Notes under the pieces: model-generated
Told to the model about the DNA's origin: nothing
The model's input: only the letters and a program-made list of their open reading frames with translations
The model's database searches: none
Assembly: GCF_016598615.1 (NCBI RefSeq)
Contig: NZ_CP066831.1
Location: forward strand, 8,184,001-8,248,000
Origin: Streptomyces liliifuscus
GTDB taxonomy: Bacteria > Actinomycetota > Actinomycetes > Streptomycetales > Streptomycetaceae
Direction: 5' to 3'
Length of the DNA: 64,000 nt
Position numbers and translations under genes: made by a program
Shown: positions 47,110 through 55,515 of the stretch, piece after piece
How positions within the stretch are numbered: position 1 is the stretch's first letter
How the letters are laid out: each line of letters begins with the position of its first letter

Positions 47110-48171
47110 ATGACGCACTTCCGTAGCAGCAAGCGCTTGCCCGGACCGGGGCCAGGGCTTGGCCCCGGCCGGGTCCTGATCACGGTCACCGCCCTGGTGG
47201 CCGCACTGGGGCTCGGGGCCGTCGCCCCGGCCGAGGCGGTCTCCGAGAGCGTCGGCCGGACCGACAAGGCCCACGGTTTCGCGTCCCTGGAGGGCGGTAC
47301 GACGGGAGGCGCCGGCGGCAAGGTCGTCACCGTGACCACCCAGGCCGGCCTGGAGCGCTACGCGGCAGCCGAGGAGCCGTACGTCATCCGGGTCGCCGGG
47401 ACGATCAAGGCCGAGCCGTTCGGCGCGAACGTCGTCGTGGCCTCGGACAAGACCATCATCGGCGTCGGCACGGCCGGGGAGCTCGTCCAGGGCGAGCTGC
47501 ACCTCACGCCCGGCACGCACAACGTGATCATCCGCAACCTGACGATCCGCGACTCGTACGTCGAGGGCAACTGGGACTGCAAGGACACCGACTTCGACGG
47601 CATCCAGATGGACACCGTCCACCACGTCTGGGTCGACCACAACCGCTTCTCGCGGATCTGCGACGGGCAGCTCGACATCCGCAAGGACAGCGAGTACGTC
47701 ACCGTCTCCTACAACCGCTTCGAGAACAACAACAAGACCTTCGGCATCGGCTGGACGCCGAACGTGAAGACGCAGATCACCATCGACCACAACTGGTTCC
47801 GCGGCACGAAGCAGCGCAACCCCTCGGCCGACAACTGCGCCTACGCACACCTCTACAACAACTACATGACCGCCCAGGCGGACCCCGGCGACCCCGTATG
47901 GACGTACGGCAACTGGGCGCGCGGCAAGACCAGGATGGTCATCGAGAACAGCTACTACCAGGACGTCCAGCACCCCTACCAGGCCGACGCCACGGCCGAG
48001 TTGGTGCAGCGCGGCTCGATCCTGAAGAACACCGGCGGGCGCCAGGAGACGTGGGGCGCGGCCTTCGACCCGCGGGACTTCTACGACCACCGGCTCGACC
48101 CGGCGGCGGCCGTTCCCGCGCTGGTGTCCAGGCTCTCCGGTCCGCAGAAGGCACTGCCCGCCCGCCAATGA
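47110..48171 (+). CDS. Secreted pectate lyase, family PL1 (second)
   Basis: 353 residues. ATG 47110 follows GGGAG. Signal peptide to about residue 43 (APAEA/VS). Motifs: GFASLEGGTTGGAGGKVVTVTT, TIIGVGTAGELVQGELHL, NVIIRNLTIRDSYVEGNWDCKDTDFDGIQMD, HHVWVDHNRFSRICDGQLDI (calcium site), YVTVSYNRFENNNKTFGIGWT and KQRNPSADNCAYAHLYNN (catalytic Arg of the QRNP block). Distinct from the other two PL1 proteins here in the QRNPS motif and shorter loops. A GCAAGCGCTTGC palindrome (47129-47140) sits just inside the start of the gene. Confidence 0.92.
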   Translation: MTHFRSSKRLPGPGPGLGPGRVLITVTALVAALGLGAVAPAEAVSESVGRTDKAHGFASLEGGTTGGAGGKVVTVTTQAGLERYAAAEEPYVIRVAGTIKAEPFGANVVVASDKTIIGVGTAGELVQGELHLTPGTHNVIIRNLTIRDSYVEGNWDCKDTDFDGIQMDTVHHVWVDHNRFSRICDGQLDIRKDSEYVTVSYNRFENNNKTFGIGWTPNVKTQITIDHNWFRGTKQRNPSADNCAYAHLYNNYMTAQADPGDPVWTYGNWARGKTRMVIENSYYQDVQHPYQADATAELVQRGSILKNTGGRQETWGAAFDPRDFYDHRLDPAAAVPALVSRLSGPQKALPARQ

Positions 48172-48284
48172 GCCCCTCCGGCCCCACGTGACTCCCGCCG
48201 GCCCCGCATGACCCTCTCCAGCCCCCCACAGCCTCACAACTTCACAGCGACACAACCCTCGTTGGATCCAGAAGAAGAGAGCCG

Positions 48285-49649
48285 ATGATGAAGACCAGCA
48301 TTCACAGGAGCAGCAGAGGCGGGCGCCGCCCGGCAGCCGCCGTCGCCCTGAGCGCGGTGCTCGCGCTGACCGCCACCGCCTGCGGCGACGACGGCAGCGG
48401 GGCCGCGGGCGACAAGGGCGCCGACGGCAGCGGCAAGGGCAAGGTCGTCTTCTGGGACAACAACGGCGGTGTCCGCACGGACATCTGGAAGGAGATCATC
48501 GCCGACTTCGAGAAGGAGAACCCGGACATCGACGTCGAGTACGTCGGGATCGCCGCCACCGAGTACCAGTCCAAGGTCGACACCGCGCTCCAGGGCGGCG
48601 GGCTGCCCGACGTCGGTGGTGTCGGCGCCGCGATGCTTGCCGGGTTCGCCGCCCAGAACGCGCTGGAGCCGCTGGACGACCGCCTCGGCAAGTCCTCCCT
48701 CAACGGCAAACTCAACGAGGACATGGTCAAGTCGCTGAAGGCCGCCGGCGGCCGGGACGACACGCTGTACTCCATCCCGACCTCCGCCAACAACGGCGTC
48801 CTCTACTACCGCACCGATCTGTTCGAGCAGGCGGGCCTGGACGAGCCGACCACCTGGGACAAGTTCTACGAGGCCGCCGACAAGCTCACCGACAAGGGCA
48901 AGAACGAGTTCGGCTACACCATCCGCGGTGGCGCCGGCTCCATCGCCCAGGCGCTCGACGCGATGTACGGACAGTCCGGCATCACGTCCTTCTGGGACTC
49001 CGCCAACGAGAAGACCACGGTCAACGACCCGAAGAACGTGGCCGCCCTGGAGAAGTACGTCGGACTCTTCAAGAAGGTCACCCCGGCCGCCGACCTCAAC
49101 AACGACTTCACCAAGATGGTCGCCCAGTGGGACTCCGGAACGATCGGAATGCTCAACCACAACCTGGGCTCCTACCAGGACCATGTGAAGGCGCTCGGCG
49201 TCGACAAGTTCCGCGGCATTCCGCAGCCGGTCGGACCCGGTGGCAAGCGGGTCCAGGTCTCCAACCCCGTGGACGGGCTCGGGCTGTTCAAGAGCTCCAA
49301 GAACAAGGACGCCGCCTGGAAGTTCATCGACTTCGCGACCTCGAAGGCGGAGAACTCCAAGTTCAACGAGGCCGCGGGGCAGGTGCCGTCGAACAACGAC
49401 GCCGCGAAGGACGCGTGGGTCTCGAAGGCCGAGCCCACGAAGCTTGCCGCCGAGGCGTTGTCCGACGGTTCCACGACCATCGTTCAGCTGCCGTACTACC
49501 TGCCCGACTGGAACACCATCTCCAAGACGGACAACGAGCCGGCGTTCCAGAAGGTGATGAACGGGTCGATGAGTGCCAAGGACTTCTTGGACACGCTGGC
49601 CGATCAGCTCAACGAGGCACAGACGGAGTGGAACGAGCAGAAGGGCTAG
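48285..49649 (+). CDS. ABC transporter solute-binding lipoprotein (pectin operon)
   Basis: 454 residues, GAAGAGAG ribosome site. Signal peptide with TATAC and lipidation expected at Cys33, an off-consensus lipobox. Mature part KVVFWDNNGGVRTDIWKEIIADFEKENPDIDVEYVGI, DTALQGGGLPDVGGVG, YSIPTSANNGVLYYRTDLFEQAGLDEPTTWDKFYEAADKLTDKG, typical of CUT1 binding proteins. The only binding protein in the block, so it should serve the two permeases at 40261-42095. It ends the transcription unit before the repeat at 49720. Cargo probably an oligogalacturonide or rhamnogalacturonide. Confidence 0.9.
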   Translation: MMKTSIHRSSRGGRRPAAAVALSAVLALTATACGDDGSGAAGDKGADGSGKGKVVFWDNNGGVRTDIWKEIIADFEKENPDIDVEYVGIAATEYQSKVDTALQGGGLPDVGGVGAAMLAGFAAQNALEPLDDRLGKSSLNGKLNEDMVKSLKAAGGRDDTLYSIPTSANNGVLYYRTDLFEQAGLDEPTTWDKFYEAADKLTDKGKNEFGYTIRGGAGSIAQALDAMYGQSGITSFWDSANEKTTVNDPKNVAALEKYVGLFKKVTPAADLNNDFTKMVAQWDSGTIGMLNHNLGSYQDHVKALGVDKFRGIPQPVGPGGKRVQVSNPVDGLGLFKSSKNKDAAWKFIDFATSKAENSKFNEAAGQVPSNNDAAKDAWVSKAEPTKLAAEALSDGSTTIVQLPYYLPDWNTISKTDNEPAFQKVMNGSMSAKDFLDTLADQLNEAQTEWNEQKG

Positions 49650-49719
49650 GCGGGCCTGCACTTTCCAGGTCGGTGAATTGGATTGACCGTGGGGAACTGC
49701 GGGGCCGTTGTGGCTGGTC

Positions 49720-49750
49720 GCGCAGTTCCCCGCGCCCCTGAAGGGGCGCG
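49720..49750. repeat. REP-like core and terminator
   Basis: GCGCAGTTCCCCGCGCCCC followed by TGAA and GGGGCGCG (hairpin 49731-49738 with 49743-49750). An upstream copy of the inverted left part (GGGGAACTGCG at 49691) gives an alternative fold. Confidence 0.7.
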
Positions 49751-49850
49751 ATCTTCCCCCGGCATGCCGGAAAACAGCTGAACTCCCTGCCTGAAAGGCG
49801 CCACCTCCAGCATCAACCGCAGCTTTCCCATGTCCGAAAGGCACATCGTC

Positions 49851-50654
49851 GTGTCACTCACCCGCAGACAGGTCACCACCGCGGCGCTTGCCGCCGTTCC
49901 CCTCGCCGTCGCGGCGACGGGGCCCGCCACTGCCGCCTCCCCGCAGGGGCGGCCACGTGGGCGCACGCTCTACATCGCCGGTGATTCCACCGCCGCCCAG
50001 AAATACGCCGATGCCGCGCCCGAGACCGGCTGGGGCATGGCGCTTCCGTTCTTTCTGCGGGAGCGGCCGGCTGTCGCCAACCATGCGGTGAACGGGCGCA
50101 GTTCGAAGAGTTTCATCGACGAAGGGCGTCTCGACGTCATTCTCGCCGCGATTCGGCCCGGTGATCTCCTTCTCGTTCAGTTCGGGCACAACGACTCCAA
50201 GGTCGCCGATCCCACGCGGTACACCGAGCCGTGGACGACGTATCAGGACTACCTCCGTCAGTACGTCGACGGGGCGCGGGCGCGGGGAGCCCGGCCCGTG
50301 CTGGCCACGTCCGTGGAGCGGCGGAAGTTCGACGCCGATGGGAAGGCCGTGGGGACCCATGGCGACTATCCCGCTGCCGTGCGGGGCCTCGCCGAGGAGG
50401 AGGGGGTGGCGTTGCTCGATATCCAGGCTCTGTCGATCGCGCTGTGGCAGGAGCTCGGTGTCGAGGAGACGAAGAAGTACTTCAACTGGACCGATGTCGA
50501 GCAGGACAACACGCATTTCAATCCGCCGGGGGGTATTGCTGTGGCGCGGATGGTGGGTGCTGAGTTGCTGCGCCGGCGGGTTTTGGCACGGCGGGATGTT
50601 CGGCGGCTCGACGAGGTGATTCCTGAGTCGTGGATCAGTTGGCCCGAGTACTAG
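49851..50654 (+). CDS. Rhamnogalacturonan acetylesterase-like SGNH hydrolase (CE12)
   Basis: GTG 49851 is preferred because it follows AAAGG and puts a TAT motif (LTRRQVTTAAL) at the N-terminus; ATG 49830 lacks a ribosome site. 267 residues; signal to about residue 30. Block I Ser46 in GDSTA, block III GHND, and the Asp/His pair in DNTHFNPPG complete the SGNH triad. VFxxNGRSSKSF and WQELGVEETKKYFNW are typical of rhamnogalacturonan acetylesterases, which remove O-acetyl groups from rhamnogalacturonan backbones so lyases can act. Codons near the 3' end are lower in GC3 than neighbours. Confidence 0.88.
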   Translation: MSLTRRQVTTAALAAVPLAVAATGPATAASPQGRPRGRTLYIAGDSTAAQKYADAAPETGWGMALPFFLRERPAVANHAVNGRSSKSFIDEGRLDVILAAIRPGDLLLVQFGHNDSKVADPTRYTEPWTTYQDYLRQYVDGARARGARPVLATSVERRKFDADGKAVGTHGDYPAAVRGLAEEEGVALLDIQALSIALWQELGVEETKKYFNWTDVEQDNTHFNPPGGIAVARMVGAELLRRRVLARRDVRRLDEVIPESWISWPEY

Positions 50655-50795
50655 TACTGCGGCTGAAGGTTCGTTTGTAGGTGCCGGTCCGTTGTGGCTG
50701 GTCGCGCCCCGCGGCGGAGCCGCAAATGTCACAGCCCCGCGCCCCTGGAAGCAGGGGCCGTCCTCGCTCTCCCTGTTCGGAAGGAACCCGCACTC

Positions 50796-52127
50796 ATGCG
50801 TACTCGTATATGGCATGCCCATGTCATTACATCCCTTGCTGGATGCACCGCTCTCGTTCTCGGTGTCACCGGGACCGTCGCCCATGCCCAGGCCGTCCCG
50901 GTCACCCAGGCCGCCCAAGGGCGTGACCTCGGGCGGGAGACCCTTGCCGTCGGTGACGGCTGGGGGTCCGAGGGGGCCGGTACCACCGGTGGGGCCGGTG
51001 CCACCGCCGAGCACGTCTACACCGTTGCCGACTGGGCCGAGTTCAAGGCCGCGTTGAAGGCCGGTGGGGACGCGCCGAAGATCATCAAGGTCAAGGGCAT
51101 GATCGACGCCGTCTCCGAGGGGTGCGAGGCCTTCGTCGCCGGGGGCTACGACCTCCAGCAGTACCTCAAGGACTACGACCCGGCGGTCTGGGGCAACGAC
51201 GAGGTCGCCAGTGGTCCGCAGGAGGACGCGCGGGTCGCGTCCGCCGCCAACCAGGACTCGGAGATCAAGGCCAACATCCCCAGCAACACCACCATCGTCG
51301 GAGTCGGCAAGAACTCCGGCATCCTCGGCGGCAGCCTCCAGATCAAGGGCGTCTCGAACGTCATCATGCGCAACCTCACCGTTGAGGCCCCGCTCGACTG
51401 CTTCCCGAAGTGGGACCCGACCGACGACAACAGGACCGGCAACTGGAACTCCGAGTACGACGCCGTGGTCGTCTACGGCACCGATCACGTGTGGATCGAC
51501 CACAACACGTTCACCGACGGGCGCTACCCCGACAGCGAGCGGCCGGTCCACTTCGGCAAGGTCTTCCAGCAGCACGACGGGCTGACGGACATCGTGCGCG
51601 GAGCCAACCACGTGACGGTGTCCTGGAACCGCTTCCAGGACCACGACAAGAACATGCTGATCGGGAACAGCGACAGCACCGCCACCACGGACGCCGGCAA
51701 GCTCAAGGTCACCATGCACCACAACCGCTTCGACGGGATCCTTCAGCGCTCTCCGCGTGTGCGGTTCGGACAGGTCGACGTCTACAACAACCACTACGTC
51801 GTGACGGAGAACCAGAAGTCCGACTACTACATCTTCGGCGTCGGCATCTCCTCGCAGCTCTACGCCAGTGACAACGCGATCTCGCTGCCGGCCGGAGCCG
51901 CCGTCGGCAAGGTCCTGAAGAAGTGGAACGAGGCGCCCCTCACCGCCGAGAACAACCACGTCAACGGCAAGCTGACGGACCTCATCGCCGTCCACAACGC
52001 GGAGATTCCCGAGGAGACCCTCCAGTCCGGCGCCGGCTGGAAGCCCACTCTCCGTACGAAGGTCGACTCGCCGCGGGCCGTGCCGGGCATCGTCAACAGC
52101 CGCGCCGGTGCCGGAAAGGTCTGCTGA
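50796..52127 (+). CDS. Secreted pectate lyase, family PL1 (third)
   Basis: 443 residues from ATG 50796, ten bases after AAGGA; upstream in-frame codons are non-coding. Signal peptide to about residue 31 (VAHA/QA). Core: TTIVGVGKNSGILGGSLQI, VIMRNLTVEAPLDCFPKWDPTDDN, HVWIDHNTFTDGRYPDSERP, HDGLTDIVRGANHVTVSWNRFQDHDKNMLIGN and QRSPRVRFGQVDVYNNHYV with the catalytic Arg. Close paralogue of the 42092 product, sharing domain order and insertions. Followed two bases later by pectinesterase, giving lyase and esterase together. Confidence 0.92.
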   Translation: MRTRIWHAHVITSLAGCTALVLGVTGTVAHAQAVPVTQAAQGRDLGRETLAVGDGWGSEGAGTTGGAGATAEHVYTVADWAEFKAALKAGGDAPKIIKVKGMIDAVSEGCEAFVAGGYDLQQYLKDYDPAVWGNDEVASGPQEDARVASAANQDSEIKANIPSNTTIVGVGKNSGILGGSLQIKGVSNVIMRNLTVEAPLDCFPKWDPTDDNRTGNWNSEYDAVVVYGTDHVWIDHNTFTDGRYPDSERPVHFGKVFQQHDGLTDIVRGANHVTVSWNRFQDHDKNMLIGNSDSTATTDAGKLKVTMHHNRFDGILQRSPRVRFGQVDVYNNHYVVTENQKSDYYIFGVGISSQLYASDNAISLPAGAAVGKVLKKWNEAPLTAENNHVNGKLTDLIAVHNAEIPEETLQSGAGWKPTLRTKVDSPRAVPGIVNSRAGAGKVC

Positions 52128-52129
52128 CC

Positions 52130-53284
52130 ATGACCCTTCCGGCACCGGTCAGCAGACGGTCGTTCGTAGCGGCGAGCGTGGGGGCCGCGCTCGCACTGGG
52201 GCTCTCCTCCCAGGCCGAGGCCCAGGCTCACGCGCGTGGGCGCGCCCCCTTCGGGCGGTACGGCTCGCCGTCGGCCCGGTTGAACGAGCGCACCCTGTAC
52301 GTCCACCCCGGCGGCCTCGGCGACCACACCACCGTCCAGGCCGCCGTGAACGCCGCTGGGGGTACCTCCCAGGCGTTCAGCACTGGGGGAGAGAGCGGGT
52401 ACACGCTCGTCATCGCCCCGGGCACGTACAGGGAGACGGTCTCCGTGAGCGTCGCCCGTACGGGGATGACCTGGATCGGGGCCTCGGGCGAGGCGCGCGA
52501 TGTCGTGGTCGTCCACGACAACGCGGCCGGTACTCCGAAGCCCGGCGGCGGTACGTACGGCACGACCGGGTCGGCGACCACCCTCGTGCAGGCCGACGGG
52601 TTCACCGCCCGGGACCTCACCTTCGCCAACGACTGGCTGCGCGCCGACCACCCCGGGATCAGTGGCACCCAGGCCGTCGCCATCAAGGTGCAGGGCGACC
52701 GGTCGGCGTTCCTGCGCTGCCGGTTCCTCGGCCATCAGGACACCCTGTACGCCGACTCGATGGCGCTCGGCACCTTCGCCCGGCAGTACTACCGGGACTG
52801 TTACGTCGAGGGTGACGTGGACTTCGTGTTCGGGCGGGCCACTGCCGTCTACGAGAACTGTCACTTCCGGACGCTGATCAGGGACGACCTGACCGGGGCC
52901 CCGTACGGGTTCGTGTTCGCGCCCTCCACCGCGGGCGCCAACCCGCGCGGCTACCTGGTGACCGGCGGCCGGATCTCCAGCGAGGCGCCGGACGCCTACT
53001 ACAAGCTGGCCCGCCCGTGGGTGCCCAGCTCGGACACCACCGCCCGGCCCATGCTCACCGTGCGCGGGGCCCGTCTCGGTGCCGGGATCGACGCGGTCGC
53101 GCCCTACACCGACATGTCGTCGGGCTTCCCGTGGCAGGACCAGCGGTTCGCCGAGTACCGGAACACGGGACCGGGCGCCGTGGTCTCCGTACCGGAGAAC
53201 CGGCCCCAGCTCACCGACGAGGAGGCGGCTTTCGCCACCCGGGCCGTGTACCTCGGCGACTGGACACCCTGGAAGGGGTGCTGA
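52130..53284 (+). CDS. Secreted pectinesterase, family CE8 (first of a tandem pair)
   Basis: 384 residues, starting two bases after the pectate lyase stop. TAT signal (SRRSFVAAS) with cleavage near AEA/QAHA. CE8 motifs: APGTYRETVSV, FTARDLTFANDWLR, QGDRSAFLRCRFLGHQDTLYAD, YVEGDVDFVFGRATAVYENC (catalytic Asp pair), YKLARPWVP (the usual LGRPW is LARPW) and AVSVPENRPQLT. It demethylates homogalacturonan to give the substrate for the lyases. About half of the residues are shared with the next gene, so the two arose by duplication. Confidence 0.92.
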   Translation: MTLPAPVSRRSFVAASVGAALALGLSSQAEAQAHARGRAPFGRYGSPSARLNERTLYVHPGGLGDHTTVQAAVNAAGGTSQAFSTGGESGYTLVIAPGTYRETVSVSVARTGMTWIGASGEARDVVVVHDNAAGTPKPGGGTYGTTGSATTLVQADGFTARDLTFANDWLRADHPGISGTQAVAIKVQGDRSAFLRCRFLGHQDTLYADSMALGTFARQYYRDCYVEGDVDFVFGRATAVYENCHFRTLIRDDLTGAPYGFVFAPSTAGANPRGYLVTGGRISSEAPDAYYKLARPWVPSSDTTARPMLTVRGARLGAGIDAVAPYTDMSSGFPWQDQRFAEYRNTGPGAVVSVPENRPQLTDEEAAFATRAVYLGDWTPWKGC

Positions 53285-53285
53285 C

Positions 53286-54323
53286 ATGCGCCGGCGCACA
53301 CTGCTCACCGGGATCGCCGGTGGCCTGGTGGCCGTCGGCACGACCCCCGCCTTCGCGGAGGCCCGCCGCCGTGTCCTGTACGTCCGCCCCGGCGGCTCCG
53401 TCCAGGACGCGGTGGACGCCGTGGAGGGGGAGGGGTGGACGATCGTCGTGCATCCGGGCACGTACCGCGAGGTCGTCAACATCCCCTCAGACAAAGGGGA
53501 GTTGACGCTTCGTGGTGCGTCCCGTGATCCGCGGGCCACCGTGGTCGTCTTCGACAACGCCAACGGCACGCCCAGGCCCGGCGGAGGCACCCACGGCACC
53601 GCGGGCTCCGCCACCCTCACCTCGGCGGCGCCCGGCTTGAGCGTCCGGGACCTCACCCTGGCCAACGACTGGCTGCGCGCCGACCACCCCGACATCACGG
53701 GCACACAGGCCGTGGCGGCGTACGTCACCGGGGACCGGTCGCGCTTCGAGCGGGTGCGGTTCCTCGGCCACCAGGACACGCTGTTCGCGGACACCACCAC
53801 GCTGGACGCCTTCGACCGGCAGTACTACCGGGACTGCTATGTCGAGGGTGACGTGGACTTCGTCTTCGGGCGGGCGCGGGCCGTCTTCGAGCGATGCCAC
53901 TTCCACACCCTCGACCGGGACGTCACGTTCAGACCCGAGGGCATGGTGTTCGCCCCCGCCACGGCCCGCGCGAATCCGTACGGCTTTCTCGCCGAGCGGT
54001 GCCGGATCACCTCGGGTGCCGAGGACGCCGCGTACAAGATCGCCCGGCCGTGGGTGCCTTCGTACGAGACCACCGCCCGGCCCTCGCTCGTCGTGCGGGA
54101 CACCTGGCTGGGGCCCGGTATCGACGCGGTGGAGCCCTACACCAACATGCGCGAGGCGTATCCGTGGCAGACCATGCGGTTCCGTGAGTACGCCAACTCC
54201 GGTCCTGGCGCGCTGATTTCGGTGCCGGAGAACCGGCCGCAGCTCACGGCCGCGGAGGCCGCGTCGCACACCCGGGAGATGTACCTCGGGGACTGGAGCC
54301 CTTGTGAGCGTCGCCGCTCCTGA
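53286..54323 (+). CDS. Secreted pectinesterase, family CE8 (second)
   Basis: 345 residues, beginning one base after the previous stop. TAT-like signal (MRRRTLLTG... TPAFA/EA). CE8 motifs in the same order: VHPGTYREVVN, LTLANDWLR, DRSRFERVRFLGHQDTLFAD, YVEGDVDFVFGRARAVFERC, YKIARPWVP and LISVPENRPQLT. It lacks the N-terminal 30-residue Gly/Ser-rich insertion of its partner. Two esterases of one family could differ in preference for block or random methylation; that is inference. Ends before a short repeat-rich spacer leading to the PL9. Confidence 0.92.
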   Translation: MRRRTLLTGIAGGLVAVGTTPAFAEARRRVLYVRPGGSVQDAVDAVEGEGWTIVVHPGTYREVVNIPSDKGELTLRGASRDPRATVVVFDNANGTPRPGGGTHGTAGSATLTSAAPGLSVRDLTLANDWLRADHPDITGTQAVAAYVTGDRSRFERVRFLGHQDTLFADTTTLDAFDRQYYRDCYVEGDVDFVFGRARAVFERCHFHTLDRDVTFRPEGMVFAPATARANPYGFLAERCRITSGAEDAAYKIARPWVPSYETTARPSLVVRDTWLGPGIDAVEPYTNMREAYPWQTMRFREYANSGPGALISVPENRPQLTAAEAASHTREMYLGDWSPCERRRS

Positions 54324-54398
54324 ACGACTGCTCCCGACCGACTGCCCCTGACTCGACTGTCCTTGACCGACCGCTCCTGACGAAAGGTACCCGCACCC

Positions 54399-55511
54399 AT
54401 GTCCCGTCCTACCGCTCTGACCCTGGGCGCGGCTCTCGCCCTCGGTGCCGGGCTCGCCGTGATCCCCACCCAGGCCCAGGCCGCCACCGTGGTCGTCAGC
54501 AACTCCACCGACCTGTCCAACGCCATCAGGAACGCCACCGCGGGCACCACCATCCAGGTGCGCGCCGGCACGTACTACCCGACGGCCACCCTCCAGTCGA
54601 CCGCCAACGGCACATCGTCCAGCCGGATCCACCTCCAGCCGTACGGCTCCGAGACGGTGAAGATCGACGGCTCGAACCTTCCCGACGGAGACTGGATCTT
54701 CAAGCTGACCGCCGACTACTGGACCGTCTCGGGGATCACCTTCCAGAACTCCCCGGACAGCGCGGTCGTCTGCCAGTCCTGTGCCTCGACCGTCTGGGAC
54801 AACATCAAGACGATCAACGGCGGCGACTCCGGCTTCACGCTCACCGGGGACAGCACCACCAACAACACCGTCCGGAACATCGACAGTTACGGCCACTACG
54901 ACGCCGCCACCCACGGGGAGAACGCGGACGGCATCGCCATCAAGTTCGGCTCGGGCAGCGGCAACCTCGTCACCGGGGCGCGCCTCTACAACAACTCGGA
55001 CGACGGCCTGGACTTCTGGTCGTTCTCGTCGCCGGTCACCGTCGAGCACACCTGGGCCATGGGCAACGGAAAGAACCGCTGGTCGGACTCGGCGTTCGCG
55101 GGCGACGGCAACGGCTACAAGCTGGGCGGCGACGGCGAGGTCGTCGCCCATGTCGTCAACAACTCCGCGGCCTGGGACAACGCGGGCAACGGCTTCACCG
55201 AGAACAGCAACAAGGGCGCCATCGTCATCAACCGCACCACCGCCTACGCCAACGCCAAGTGGGGCTACTACTTCGCCACCGGCGCCGCCAGGCTCGGCAA
55301 GAACCTGGCGGTCGGCAACAGCGGCGGCTCGGTGAGCAAGGGTTCGTCGGTCGTCTCGTCCGGCAACAACTGGGACTCGGGCATCTCGACGCCCGCCTTC
55401 CGGTCCACCAGCGCGTCGACCACGTACAACGCCCGCCAGTCCAATGGCGCGCTGCCCGTGACCACGTTCCTGACCACGGGCAGCACCACCATCGGCGCGA
55501 CGATGGACTGA
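54399..55511 (+). CDS. Right-handed beta-helix pectate lyase, PL9-like
   Basis: 370 residues, ribosome site GAAAGG. Signal peptide to about residue 28 (TQAQA/AT). Beta-helix coils begin STDLSNAIRNATAGTTIQVRAGTYYPTATLQST. NGGDSGFTLTGDSTTNN, HYDAATHGENADGIAIKFGSGSGN and YNNSDDGLDFWSFSSPVTVEHTWAMGNGKNRWSDSAF are the PL9 catalytic and calcium region (ENADGI, DDGLD, and a Lys/Arg near KNRW). Ends with an intact C-terminal cap (LTTGSTTIGATMD). A shortened paralogue lies at 57998. Confidence 0.88.
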   Translation: MSRPTALTLGAALALGAGLAVIPTQAQAATVVVSNSTDLSNAIRNATAGTTIQVRAGTYYPTATLQSTANGTSSSRIHLQPYGSETVKIDGSNLPDGDWIFKLTADYWTVSGITFQNSPDSAVVCQSCASTVWDNIKTINGGDSGFTLTGDSTTNNTVRNIDSYGHYDAATHGENADGIAIKFGSGSGNLVTGARLYNNSDDGLDFWSFSSPVTVEHTWAMGNGKNRWSDSAFAGDGNGYKLGGDGEVVAHVVNNSAAWDNAGNGFTENSNKGAIVINRTTAYANAKWGYYFATGAARLGKNLAVGNSGGSVSKGSSVVSSGNNWDSGISTPAFRSTSASTTYNARQSNGALPVTTFLTTGSTTIGATMD

Positions 55512-55515
55512 GACC

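Noticed and set aside
49830..49850. ATG at 49830 as start of the acetylesterase
   Set aside because: No ribosome site precedes it, whereas GTG 49851 has one and gives a clean TAT signal.
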